From assembly GCF_014851565.1 (NCBI RefSeq), contig NZ_JACVAA010000006.1, positions 248,001 through 312,000 on the forward strand: a stretch of 64,000 nt of DNA, in the 5' to 3' direction. A model generated the notes under the pieces. It worked only from the letters and a program-made list of their open reading frames with translations. It did not search any database and was not told the origin of the DNA. Shown here piece after piece: positions 48,301-54,723 of the stretch. Source of the DNA: Pseudomonas sp. PDM15 (GTDB taxonomy: Bacteria; Pseudomonadota; Gammaproteobacteria; Pseudomonadales; Pseudomonadaceae). Position numbers and translations under genes: made by a program. Each line of letters starts with the position of its first letter. The stretch's first letter is position 1.

Positions 48301-51300
48301 TGACCGTCGACCAGATCCAGCTACTGTCCAGTGCTCAGGTGGCCGCGCTGACCGCGACCCAGCTGATCAACCTGACCACCGCACAGATCGCCGCGCTGGA
48401 GCCGCAGGACCTGGCCGCACTGTCCACCACCGTGATCCCGCAGCTGACTTCGGCCCAGGTACAGGCACTCACCCAGGATCAGATCGGTGCGCTGACCACC
48501 GCCCAGGTGCGCGCCCTGGAAACCGCCGACCTGGCCCTGCTCAGCAGTGCCCAGTTGGCCGGCCTGCAGCTGAATCAGATGGCGGCGCTGAGCACTGCGC
48601 AGATCGTCGCCCTGACCACTGCCCAGGTGCGGGCGCTGAGCAACGACCAGATTCAGGCCCTGAGCCCGGCCCAGGTGGCTGCACTGGAGACCGCCGACAT
48701 CCAGGCCCTGACCACGGCCCAGGTGGCTGGCATGGAGGCGCAGGACGTCGCAGCCCTGACCAGTGCCCAACTGGTGGCCCTGACCAGCGATCAGGTGAAG
48801 GTGCTGACCGCCGAGCAGATCCAGGCCATGACCAAGACCCAGCTGTCGCAGCTGGAGACTGCCGATCTGGCTCTGCTCAACACTGTGCAGATTCGTGCGA
48901 TCGAGACGGCCGATATCAGCGGCCTGACCACCGCGCAGATCGTCGCCCTGACCACCGAGCAGGTGGCGGCGCTGACCACTGCCCAGGTCCAGGCGCTGAC
49001 CACCACCCAGTTCCAGGCCTTGGAAACCGCCGATCTGGCGGCCCTGACCACCGCGCAGATCCGTGCCATGGAGACTCGCGATCTGGCCGTGCTCAATACC
49101 GCACAAATCGCGGCGCTGACCAGTGACCAGGTGCAAGCTCTGACCACTGCGCAGATCGTCGCGCTGACCACCGATCAGGTTCCGGCTCTGGACGCCGCCG
49201 ACTTCGCCCTGCTCAGCACGGCGCAGATCCAGGCTCTGCAGACCCGCGACGTGGCGGTGCTGACCAGTGCGCAGATCGTGGCTCTAACCACCGAGCAGGC
49301 CGAGGCTCTGACCTCTGCCCAGCTGGCGGCCCTGACCACGGCTCAGCTGACCCGCATCGAGACGGCCGATCTGGTGGCCATCACTACGGCTACCCTGCAA
49401 GGCCTGAACGCCGAGCAGGCAGCTGCGCTGACCACTGCCCAGGTCGCCGCGCTGACCACCGATCAGCTGGTCTCCATCAAGACCACTGACCTGGCGGCGC
49501 TGACCACTGCGCAGATCGTCGCCCTCGGCAGCGATCAGGTCGCCGCGCTGACCACCGCCCAGGTGCAGGCGCTGACCACCGCTCAGGTGGCCGCGCTGGA
49601 AGTGGCCGACTTCGCTGAGTTGACCACCGCGCAGATCGCCGCTCTGGAAACCGCCGACGTGGCCGCGCTGACCACCGCGCAGATTGTGGCGCTGACCAGT
49701 GCCCAGGCCGGTGCACTCGGTTCCGCCCAGCTGGCGGCGCTGAGTACCACCCAGCTGGTACAGATGCAGGTCGGCGACCTGGCCTCGCTGTCCACCCTGG
49801 CGATCATCGGTCTCACCACCGCCCAGGCGGCGGCGCTGACCAGCGACCAGATCCAGGCGCTGACCACCGACCAGCTGCAGGCCATGGAGACCCGCGATAT
49901 CGCGGCGCTGACCACGGCGCAGATCCGCAACCTGACCAGCGACCAGTTCCAGGCGCTGACCACGGCGCAGATCAAGGGCCTGACCAGCGCTCAGGTCGAG
50001 GCATTGGAAACCGCTGACCTGGCTGCCCTGAGCACCGACCAGATCCGTGCCATCGACGCCACCGACCTGGCGCTGCTGAGCACCGCTCAGTTGGTGGAGC
50101 TGACCGTCACCCAGGTCGGCGCGCTGACCACCGACCAGGTGGTCAAGCTGACCACTGCCCAGGTGCAGGCGCTGACCACCGATCAGCTGCAGGCGCTGAC
50201 CACTGAGCAGGTGGCGGCCATGCAGGGTGCTGACGTGGCGGTGCTGACCACCGACCAGATCGTCGCCCTGACCGTGGCCCAGGCGCAGGCGCTGACCACG
50301 GCGCAGATCGTCGCCCTGACCAGTGACCAGTTCGCGGCCATGGAGGTCGGTGATCTGGCCTCGTTGAGCACCGCCCAGGTCCAGGCCATCCAGGGCTCCG
50401 ATCTGGCGGCACTGAGCACCGCCCAGATCCAGGCCCTGACTGTCGGCCAGGTGCAGGCGCTGACCACCTCGCAGATCGTCTCGCTGACTACTGCCCAGGC
50501 CGAGGCGCTGACCTTGGTCCAGGTGGCGGCGCTGACCACCGCGCAGATCCAGGCCATGCAGATCTCCGATCTGGCAGCGCTGACCACCGCCCAGATCGAG
50601 GCCCTGACCACGGCGCAGATCCAGGCGATGACTGCCTCGCAGGTTTACGGCCTGACCACCGCCCAGGTGGCCGCGCTGGAGACTGCGGACCTGGCGGCGC
50701 TGACAACCGCACAGATCCAGGCGATGCAGAACTCCGACCTGTCGGCCCTGACCACCGATCAGATCCCGGCGCTGACCACTGCGCAGATCCAGGCCCTGAC
50801 CACGTCGCAGATCAAGGCGCTGACCACCGATCAGATCGCCGCGATGACTAGCGACCAGATCGGCGCCCTGGAAACCTCCGATGTGGTAGCGCTGACCTCG
50901 GCACAGATCGGTGCCATCGAGGCCGGTGACTTCGCCCAGTTCAACACCGCGCAACTGGCGGCCATCGACGTGGCGGATATCGCCGCGCTGACCACCGACC
51001 AGCTGACGGGGCTGAGCATGACCCAAGCGGACGCCTTCACGGCGTCGCAGCTGGCGGCCATGAGCACCGACCAGCTGGCAGTGCTGACCACTTCGCCGCT
51101 GATCCTCGATCTGAACGGCGACGGTGTGCAGACCCTGCACTGGGCGGCCAACACCCACTTCGATATCGACGGCGACAGCGATCTCGACCAGACCGGTTGG
51201 GTCGGTGAGGGTGATGGCCTGCTGGCGCTGGATCGCAATAACGATGGCACTATCAATGACGGCCGCGAGCTGTTCGGTACTGCCACCGTTCTGGGTGATG

Positions 51301-51959
51301 GCAGCAGAGCGCCGGACGGCTTCGCCGCTCTGGCCGAGCTGGACAGCAACCATGATGGCCGCATCGATGCTGGCGACGAGGCCTTCGCCTCGCTGCGGGT
51401 GTGGATGGATGCCAACAAGGATGGCGTGAGCCAGGGTGGCGAGCTGTACAGCCTGTCGAGCCTGGGTATTGCCAGCATCAACCTGGAGGCGCAGCAGACC
51501 AGCGAGCTGAACAACGGCAACTGGATCGGCTTGCACGGCAGCTACCAGACCGTCGACGGCGAGGTGCACAGCATCGTCGACGCCTGGTTCCGCAGTGGTG
51601 AGGCCGGCCAGGACATCGACCTGACCCAGCTCGACTACCAGTCGATCAGCGTGCACAGCCTGAGCCGTATCGACTTGGGCGCCGATGCCGGCCACGCCAG
51701 CACGCTGAAGCTGGATGCGGAAAGCATCAGCCACTTCGGCCAGGTCGGCCTGGTGGACACCACCGGTCTGGGTGCCTCGCAGCCGGTGCAGCTGGTTGTC
51801 AGCGGTGATGCCAACGACAGCGTGCAGATCGCCGGTTCCGCCGAGCAGTGGCAGGCTGCGGGCAGCGTACAGGTCGACGGCACCAGCTATGACGTGTACA
51901 ACGACGGCGATATCCAGCTGCTGGTTGCCAGCAACGTGCACACCAGCTTCTACTCCTGA
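36396..51959 (+). CDS. giant octapeptide-repeat protein, probable type I secretion substrate
   Basis: One uninterrupted frame encodes about 5187 residues. After MSSIF the protein is almost wholly tandem octapeptides, [ST]-[STx]-A-Q-[IVL]-x-A-L (TTAQIAAL, STAQVAAL and variants), to about residue 4897. A C-terminal module of about 290 residues follows, with five EF-hand-like loops (LDLNGDGVQT, DIDGDSDLDQTGW, DRNNDGTINDGRELFG, DSNHDGRIDAGDEAF, DANKDGVSQGGEL), a module known at the end of large type I-secreted proteins. There is no Sec signal, lipobox, sortase site or LapA-type retention domain. The repeats have no Cys that I could see and almost no aromatic residues. Each octad begins Ser/Thr-x-x-Gln/Asp/Glu, a helix N-capping box, so short helices in a solenoid are plausible; a beta-solenoid is the alternative. 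Two glycosyltransferase genes follow, and a convergent type I secretion operon. Role as adhesin, matrix or surface-layer protein is inference. Confidence 0.93.
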   Translation: MSSIFTGLTTAQVAALPTATIAALTTEDIAGMSTAQMVAFTTAQIQVLSTESIQALDSAQLQAMQVADFAALTTVQVSALDAGQTAVLTTAQIVGLTTAQAAALTATQAAALTTAQLQKMEAADFSALGTAQLSALSAGQVASLSATQVVALSPAKVAALGTDISSLGTAAVAALNTAHMAALSTAQIQALTTLQIGKLSAAQLGSLSVSQIQAMEVADVSALSTAAIIGFTTAQIAALSVGQVQALNTAQIQRLETADVRALTNAHVAALSGSQVAALTSAQVLALSTAQIQALEVADIASLSTAAFAALSSAQFSKLSAAQLVAMTTAQAQAMNATQLASLATASVAAIEVADFAAINTTAIKGLSTAQVQALTNAQVAALTSAQIRAMDAVDVAALSSASIAALTSAQIGALTAGQIAVLSTAQIQAIDAADLPALASATIAGLTTTQIRALTNAQLAALTTAQAAALTGPQVGAMTTAQIAALEVADIAKLSAAAIVGLTSAQVVALTNAQLQALTTAQIASMEAGDFKALSAADIDLLSAAQVGAITAVQIAALSTTQIQAIAPADIPSVSIAALKALGTSQVAALTTAQLAALTTAQVAALEPADVAAMTPAQLVALSPAQAAALTSAQIAALPTSKLSALEAADFAALSTAALKGLTSSQMAGLTNSQLTALTTAQAAALTSTQIAGLKTSQIGVLETADLAALSTSVIAGMSSSQIASIAVSQVDNLTVAQIKAIETGDIKVMTAAQMGALTAPQVASLTIPQLVAMTTAQISALTSPLSASQLVARQIGALTTANIQALTTAQIAAWNTAHVAALSTTQVAAMSTAQIRAIETVDIRALSNEAVKALSTAQVSKLTNAQLAALTTAQIRAIEVADVPALTTAQVVALTTSQAAALDSSQVVALTTVQIRALEAADLAALNATAISKLSATQVAALSPAQVAALTTTQMQALTAAQVKALSTAQMQALSSAQFAALGSAQIVALETADVVALTTAQVAAFSTSQIAALSSAQVTALTSKQVAALTSAQVAALSTAQITALESEDFKAMTTAQVAALDTAQIRALQTADVAALTSAHFATLKTAQLAALTTAQVRAIETADLRQLNSAQIASLSSSQVAALTTDQISKLLTSQVAAIETQDLAALSTAAIVSLTNTQVAALSAAQVAALTTAQIAALQTSDLVVLDSAQIAALTTAQVMALTTTQIASMTPEQIASLQTVDLTKLSALQIKALTSSQVAELTTTQVAALGTAQVAALESADLAALSEDQIAALSSAQVAALTSAQIVSLTTAQMAALEAEDIAGLGLAALRVLSTAQLRALGEEQLAALTTEQAAALSSTQIRALTVAQLAALETADLAVLATASIAALLSSQIQGLTSEQIAALTSAQLKALSSQQIGLLNAEQVAAIETADLQQLTTDAIKALSSVQVAALTSDQVAALGTAQVSALDTVDISVLSQEQLLALSSAQLRALSTAQVVALGTAQVAALGTEQVEVLTTAQIRALESVDLRALSAEQIQALTTAQVVALTTAQIAALTSAQIAALEVDDLILLSTASIKALTSDQVAALTSDQLPALTSAQIAALDSQDIAALGTAQIVALTNEQMAALSSGQLAALNSAQIAAIETSDLQQLSTAVIRNLTSAQVQALTNEQVQALTGAQVASLSSAQVASLSTAQVVALDAEDLALLGTAQIVALNTAQVAALTTEQVATLVSDQLGALETADIRAMSTAQIAALTEDQVVALRSAQLAALTTDQIRALEVQDLAALTSAAIAGLTVAQTQALTTAQIAALTENQVPALTSAQMAALSTAQIAAFDPADLAAVAPSTLAGFSSVQMAALNTAQIAALTSDQIAALDASDLAALSTEQIVALTQGQVRGLTSAQVASLSTVQLAAMETADLSRLTTISVSALSSAQLAALSIEQVGALTVAQMGSLSTAGLAGLSTAQVAALSADQVAALSAVQVAALSTAQIVALDATDVAALSNTRIVALTTAQVSALTLGQLAALSTSQIRAMETEDVAALRTAQIAGLDTAQVAALTTAQIAALTSAQVRALSAEQLDALSGVQVAAIETQDLVALSTDQLQALTTAQIAAMKTAQIAALTTAQVVALEDGDIAGLSAAQLVALTTAQAAALTVDQIAVLSTAQVRALETADLAVLATDRIAALSTTQVEALGTAQIVALTTAQVRALNADQLQALTTAQVRAFATEDLAALTTDQVAALTQDQISALGTAQVVALTTAQVAAIEVADLAGLGSIQLQALQTEDLAALTTEQIAALSTAQLVTLTTVQIAALTSQQVAALTGSQVQALTTAQIRALETVDLTALTTAQIQALTNEQVVALSSVQVASLTQTQIAALESSDLRALTTAQIVALTTAQIQALTTTQITQLTSAQIAALETADLAALSQEQVLALSGSQPTALTTAQIASLPTAQIAALQTADLVNLTTAQIVALTTLQMQALTLEQIPALTTLQLRALETADVAALTPDQVAAFTGLQVSALTTAQIQALTTAQVAALEVADLAALSTAQIRALETADLAALTDAQIAALSTAQVAALTTAQISKLTAGQIAALESADLRALSTEQIVALTSAQIQALGAAQIAALTTAQVRAIETADVAVLTAEQIAALTTAQIQALSTAQLVALTSAQIQAFELADIQALTTAQLVALETADLAALRTDQIEALTTAQVAALTSAQLQALTTAQIAALETADVVALSASQIAKLETADIAALQVAQIAVLTTAQAAALTTSQIAALTSDQLAALSTADLHVLSTAQIRAIDAADLFALTNDQLVALTTAQVAALTTAQVAALSPAQMSALETADLATLGTAQIVALSSAQLVALTSSQLQALTAAQIKAIETADLAALSGNQLNKLSASQIQALTSAQLVALTTSQVESLTTDQVAALTTAQIQAMQPADVAALTAAQIVALSTAQAAALTSAQLAALTIDQIAALETADLAAISALVIPSLTVAQIGALSDAQVAALTTAQVAALETADLVALSADQIVALTSAQVAALTTAQLAALTTIQVAALDVADVQALSAAQLVALTTAQVRALTQAQVAALSTSQVRSLETADVAVLTSDQLAALTTAQVQALTTAQIVALTSSQVSALEIADVAVLTSAQLAALETADLAALTVEQIAALSGAQLAKLSTAQMVALTTAQVAAIETADLASLTNAQLQALSTAQVRALSVEQIAALGTAHVAALSTASIQALSTAQVVALTSDQVAALSTAQVVGLSSAQVAALQTADLAAMSTTQIRALETADLVALSQQQVAALTSAQTAALTTAQVAALTTAQVAALQSGDLQAMSTAQIVALGTDQVRALTGEQVAALTTAQVRALETADIAALSTEQVVALTPTQSAVLTTDQIVALTTAQVAALEVADLAALTTAQVRALETADIAVLSAAQVAALSTAQVAALSTAQVVALTTAQIELLSVSQIAALTTAQVAALQTVDFAALSDVQLAALTTAQAAALTGAQIAALSADQVAALQVADFAALSTAAIVGLTTAQAANLTLAQVAALTSSQIVALETADLAAMTPEQLAELTTEQAAALSSAQLAALNDEQLAALDPEALTAAEIEFINSLTTDNVPALTTAQIEALTTRQIRIMETQDIAAMTSAQVQALTTAQMQALTTAQIANMTTAQIAALESQDVAALSNTQLVALTTAQAAALTDSQIDALSTAQIRALEVADLAALSAGRIAGLSTEQIAALSAAQIQGLTTAQIAALTEVQIAALTTAQIRSMETADLAALSADQIATIETEDLQALTNEQITALTSVQVAALTDAQVVALSTAQIKALSTEDVAALTVNQLDALSSAQVQALTTAQIVALTPTQFANGFSAAQISKLTTTQIEALATADIAALTEEQVGALTTLQTGALSTTQFASLSAAQIAALSTASIQSLSAAQLVALTTAQVKALVFEQLAALTTDQIVLMETADIAALTVDQIQLLSSAQVAALTATQLINLTTAQIAALEPQDLAALSTTVIPQLTSAQVQALTQDQIGALTTAQVRALETADLALLSSAQLAGLQLNQMAALSTAQIVALTTAQVRALSNDQIQALSPAQVAALETADIQALTTAQVAGMEAQDVAALTSAQLVALTSDQVKVLTAEQIQAMTKTQLSQLETADLALLNTVQIRAIETADISGLTTAQIVALTTEQVAALTTAQVQALTTTQFQALETADLAALTTAQIRAMETRDLAVLNTAQIAALTSDQVQALTTAQIVALTTDQVPALDAADFALLSTAQIQALQTRDVAVLTSAQIVALTTEQAEALTSAQLAALTTAQLTRIETADLVAITTATLQGLNAEQAAALTTAQVAALTTDQLVSIKTTDLAALTTAQIVALGSDQVAALTTAQVQALTTAQVAALEVADFAELTTAQIAALETADVAALTTAQIVALTSAQAGALGSAQLAALSTTQLVQMQVGDLASLSTLAIIGLTTAQAAALTSDQIQALTTDQLQAMETRDIAALTTAQIRNLTSDQFQALTTAQIKGLTSAQVEALETADLAALSTDQIRAIDATDLALLSTAQLVELTVTQVGALTTDQVVKLTTAQVQALTTDQLQALTTEQVAAMQGADVAVLTTDQIVALTVAQAQALTTAQIVALTSDQFAAMEVGDLASLSTAQVQAIQGSDLAALSTAQIQALTVGQVQALTTSQIVSLTTAQAEALTLVQVAALTTAQIQAMQISDLAALTTAQIEALTTAQIQAMTASQVYGLTTAQVAALETADLAALTTAQIQAMQNSDLSALTTDQIPALTTAQIQALTTSQIKALTTDQIAAMTSDQIGALETSDVVALTSAQIGAIEAGDFAQFNTAQLAAIDVADIAALTTDQLTGLSMTQADAFTASQLAAMSTDQLAVLTTSPLILDLNGDGVQTLHWAANTHFDIDGDSDLDQTGWVGEGDGLLALDRNNDGTINDGRELFGTATVLGDGSRAPDGFAALAELDSNHDGRIDAGDEAFASLRVWMDANKDGVSQGGELYSLSSLGIASINLEAQQTSELNNGNWIGLHGSYQTVDGEVHSIVDAWFRSGEAGQDIDLTQLDYQSISVHSLSRIDLGADAGHASTLKLDAESISHFGQVGLVDTTGLGASQPVQLVVSGDANDSVQIAGSAEQWQAAGSVQVDGTSYDVYNDGDIQLLVASNVHTSFYS
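36411..51088 (+). repeat. about 610 tandem 24-base (8-codon) repeats
   Basis: About 14.7 kb is built of 24-base units encoding the octapeptide. Synonymous codons vary freely between copies (Ala-Leu appears as GCGCTG, GCCCTG, GCATTG, GCACTG), while the amino acid pattern is kept. An acidic octad such as ETADLAAL or EVADFAAL recurs about every 5-7 units. The phase slips only a few times: a 7-residue unit near 36875, and one extra residue near 38745-38795 and near 47965-47995. Confidence 0.95.
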
Positions 51960-51976
51960 GTAGCTGCTGGAGCATG

Positions 51977-52009
51977 CCTCACGGTGACGCCATAGGCGCC
52001 ACCGTGGGG
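51977..52009 (+). terminator. strong hairpin between the giant gene and the GT41 gene
   Basis: CCTCACGGTG-a-CGCC-ata-GGCG-c-CACCGTGGGG forms a long stem of about 14 pairs with one mismatch, 17 bases past the giant gene's stop codon. No T run follows. It could be a partial terminator or an mRNA stabiliser that lets the substrate be made in excess of the enzymes. Confidence 0.6.
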
Positions 52010-52042
52010 TTGCTGTGCCACCCATTCCGATAAGGCGTCTGC

Positions 52043-53875
52043 ATGTCCGCCAACCCTCTCGAAAGCTCCAATCTCGACGTCGCCCTACTGACCGCGCTGC
52101 AGTTCGCCGAAAAAGCCGCGCTGGAACCGATGCAGCTGATCGCCGTGGCCGAACGCCTCGGTCAGGCTCGCCGTCCGGCCGACGTGGTGCGCCTGTACCA
52201 GACCTGGCTGGGCCACTGCACCTCCAGTGCCGACTACATCGTGCAGTTCAATCTGGGGGTGACACTGTCACAACTGGAACAGCTGCCGGCTGCCGAGCAG
52301 GCCTATCGCGGGGCGATCCAGCGCAAGCCGGACTTCACCCAGGCCTGGTTCAACCTGGGCGCGGTGATCGAGCGCCAGGGGCGCCCGGAGAATGCTCTGA
52401 CCATCTGGCAGTCGATGCTCGACCACCCGTTGGTGGGACCGGAGCTCAATCACGAGCTGTACGTCATGGTGCTCAACGCCATGGGCCGGCTGATGGAGGA
52501 GATCCGCCAGCTGCATTCGGCGGAGGAGAAGCTGCGGGCCAGCCTGCAAGTGGACCCGGACCAGCCCAAGGTAATCCAGCACTGGGTGCATCTGCGCCAG
52601 AAGCAGTGCGAATGGCCGGTGTTCGTGCCGCCCAAGGGGTTATCACGAGGCGACCTGCTCAAGGCCACCTCGCCACTGGCCATGCTCTCGGCCAGCGATG
52701 ACCCGGGCCTGCAGTTGGCCACCGCCATGCACTTCGTCGCCGAGCGCATCGATCAGCGGGTGCCGGAACTGGCGCCGGCCGGTGGCTATACCCACGGCCG
52801 CACGCGCATCGCCTTCCTGTCCTCGGACTTCTGTCTGCACGCCGTCTCGTTGCTGACGGTGGAGCTGTTCGAGCTGCTCGACCGTGAGCGTTTCGAGGTC
52901 TACGGCTTCTGCTGGAGCCGCGAGGACGGCTCGGCGCTGCGCGCGCGGGTGAAGGCGGCCATGGATCATTTCATTCCCATCGGTGGTTTGGACGACGCCA
53001 GTGCCGCCCAGCTGATCCGCCAGCACGAGATCGATATCCTGGTCGATCTGCAGGGGCTCACCTCGGGCGCCCGGGCCAACATCCTGGCCTACCGCCCGGC
53101 GCCGCTGCAGCTCACCTACCTGGGCTTCCCGGGGCCGACCGGGCTGCCCTGCGTCGACTATGTGATCGCCGACCGCTACCTGATCCCGGAAGACGAGAAG
53201 CCCTTCTACAGCGAGAAGCCGCTGTACCTGCCGGTGTTCCAGTGCAGCGACCGCCAGCGCCCGGTGGCACCTCTGCCGAGCCGCGCCGAGTGCGGTCTGC
53301 CGGATGATCGCTTCGTATTCTGCTGCTTCAACAACAACTACAAGTTCAACGAGGAAGTGTTCTCCTGCTGGATGCGCATCCTCGCCGCCGTGCCGGACAG
53401 CCTGTTCTGGCTGCTGGCCGACAACCAGTGGTCGCAGGCCAACCTGATCGCCTGCGCCGAGCGCCATGGCGTGGCCGCCGAGCGCCTGGTGTTTGCCCCG
53501 CGGGTGGCGCCGGAGTTGTATCTGGCGCGCTACACCACCGCCGACCTGTTCCTCGATGCCTACCCGTTCAATGGCGGCACCACGGCCAACGACGCGCTGT
53601 GGATGGGCCTGCCGGTGCTGACCCGCTCAGGGCGCACCTTCGCCTCGCGCATGGCCGGCAGCCTGCTCACTGCCCTCGAACTGCCGGAGCTGATCACCGA
53701 CAACCTGGCCGACTACGAGCGCCGTGCTATCGAACTGGCCCGTGATCCGGAGCAGCTGCGCGGCCTGCGCCAGCGTCTGCAGCAGGGGCGCGAGACCTCG
53801 CTGCTGTTCGACATGCCGCGCTTCGTGCGCAGCTTCGAAGAGGCGTTGCTGGGTGCCAAGGGGGCTCGGTCGTGA
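52043..53875 (+). CDS. TPR-GT41 glycosyltransferase (OGT/SPINDLY-like)
   Basis: The 610-residue cytoplasmic protein has two or three TPR-like units at about residues 55-150 (FNLGVTLSQLEQLPAAEQAYRGAI, FNLGAVIERQGRPENALTIW) and a GT41 catalytic part from about 250: RIAFLSSDFCLHAVS with the His seen in OGT, ILVDLQGLT, LTYLGFPGPTGL, FCCFNNNYKFNEEVF with the Lys region, and LFLDAYPFNGGTTANDALWMGLPVLT, the UDP-sugar site. GT41 enzymes transfer GlcNAc (or fucose/glucose in some branches) to Ser/Thr or Asn of proteins. An AAGG site precedes the ATG. Lying 83 bases after the giant Thr/Ser-rich gene, it is a strong candidate to modify that protein before export. Donor and acceptor are inferred. Confidence 0.87.
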   Translation: MSANPLESSNLDVALLTALQFAEKAALEPMQLIAVAERLGQARRPADVVRLYQTWLGHCTSSADYIVQFNLGVTLSQLEQLPAAEQAYRGAIQRKPDFTQAWFNLGAVIERQGRPENALTIWQSMLDHPLVGPELNHELYVMVLNAMGRLMEEIRQLHSAEEKLRASLQVDPDQPKVIQHWVHLRQKQCEWPVFVPPKGLSRGDLLKATSPLAMLSASDDPGLQLATAMHFVAERIDQRVPELAPAGGYTHGRTRIAFLSSDFCLHAVSLLTVELFELLDRERFEVYGFCWSREDGSALRARVKAAMDHFIPIGGLDDASAAQLIRQHEIDILVDLQGLTSGARANILAYRPAPLQLTYLGFPGPTGLPCVDYVIADRYLIPEDEKPFYSEKPLYLPVFQCSDRQRPVAPLPSRAECGLPDDRFVFCCFNNNYKFNEEVFSCWMRILAAVPDSLFWLLADNQWSQANLIACAERHGVAAERLVFAPRVAPELYLARYTTADLFLDAYPFNGGTTANDALWMGLPVLTRSGRTFASRMAGSLLTALELPELITDNLADYERRAIELARDPEQLRGLRQRLQQGRETSLLFDMPRFVRSFEEALLGAKGARS

Positions 53876-54705
53876 GCGGAAATCCGTCCTCGGTGCTCTA
53901 TGCCTGCCTGACTCATGTGCCGCTGGAAGTGGACTATCCGGACTACGTCACCCCCATCTACATGGGCGAGGCCCAGGGGCCGGGGCGTCTAAACCTGCGC
54001 GACCTGGCGCCTGAGTGGGAGCCCCATCACCCGGTACTGGGCTCGATCGCCGGCGCCTTCGCCCTGAAGAACCTGCTGCTGCAGCGCCCCGGTGTGACGC
54101 ATGTGGGCATCTGCCAGTACCGCAAGTTCATGACCCGCGAGCGCATCGGCGTGCAGGCCGACAACTACCAGGTGATGGATGTGCTCTCGACTGAGCAGAT
54201 CGACCGCCAGGTGCTCAGCGAGCAGATGCTGCCGCAGGCTTCCGACTACCTGATCGGCAAGCCGGGCCAGTTCACCCTCAACGGGGTCAACCACGGCTAT
54301 CTGTATCAGTACAAGGACGTGCACCACGTCGAGGACCTGCTGCGTTTCACCGCGGTGGCGGTGGAGCTCGGTGTGCTGGATCGCCAGGAAGTGATTCCCT
54401 TCTTCGACGAGAAGATCTTCTTCCCCGGCGGCATCGAGCTGGGCGTGCTGCCGGCGGACTTCTGGCTGCCGCACATCTCTGCCGTCGAGGCGGTGGTGCG
54501 GCGCTGCGTGGAGCTGCACCCGACCCAGCGGCCTGACGTGCAGGCTCGTGTGTGGGCGTTCTGCGCCGAGCGCCTGGGCAGCTACTACCTGCTGCGCCAG
54601 CTGCGCCGCCTGCCGAGCAGCAACGGTGACTGGCTTAGCCGCCACACCGGCCAGCTCAATCTGCTGGTGAAGAGCGGCGAGCGCAGCTACGTGCCGGGCG
54701 TTTAG
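53872..54705 (+). CDS. DUF4422-like putative glycosyltransferase
   Basis: The 277-residue protein starts at GTG 53872, overlapping the GT41 stop (GTGA), so the two are translationally coupled. It contains YVTPIYMGEAQGPGRL, a helix SIAGAFALKNLLLQRPG and VTHVGICQYRKFMT, which resembles the LGLCHYRR region of DUF4422 (GT-A fold) proteins found in polysaccharide and glycan clusters. KIFFPGGIELGVLPADFWLPH could be the acceptor side. If it is a glycosyltransferase it may add a second sugar to the one placed by the GT41 enzyme. The family match is by eye and moderate. Confidence 0.6.
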   Translation: MSGNPSSVLYACLTHVPLEVDYPDYVTPIYMGEAQGPGRLNLRDLAPEWEPHHPVLGSIAGAFALKNLLLQRPGVTHVGICQYRKFMTRERIGVQADNYQVMDVLSTEQIDRQVLSEQMLPQASDYLIGKPGQFTLNGVNHGYLYQYKDVHHVEDLLRFTAVAVELGVLDRQEVIPFFDEKIFFPGGIELGVLPADFWLPHISAVEAVVRRCVELHPTQRPDVQARVWAFCAERLGSYYLLRQLRRLPSSNGDWLSRHTGQLNLLVKSGERSYVPGV

Positions 54706-54723
54706 GCCGGAGCCTGGCTAGAA

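Noticed and set aside
36411-51088. CRISPR-like or satellite array
   Set aside because: The 24-base period is coding, has no spacers, and shows synonymous variation with the protein pattern conserved.
36411-51088. TAL-effector relationship, because octads recall the LTPEQVVAI helix
   Set aside because: TALE repeats are 33-35 residues with a two-helix unit and variable base-reading pair. Here the period is 8 and no such unit exists; the likeness is a shared helix-capping pattern.
36501-52025. Many long open frames on the minus strand across the giant repeat gene (for example 41145-44423 and 49284-52025, about 1090 and 910 codons)
   Set aside because: They are the mirror of an 8-codon repeat: a repeated, stop-free sense pattern makes the opposite strand stop-free too. 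Their products are low-complexity, rich in Gly, Gln and Arg, and have no recognisable domain.
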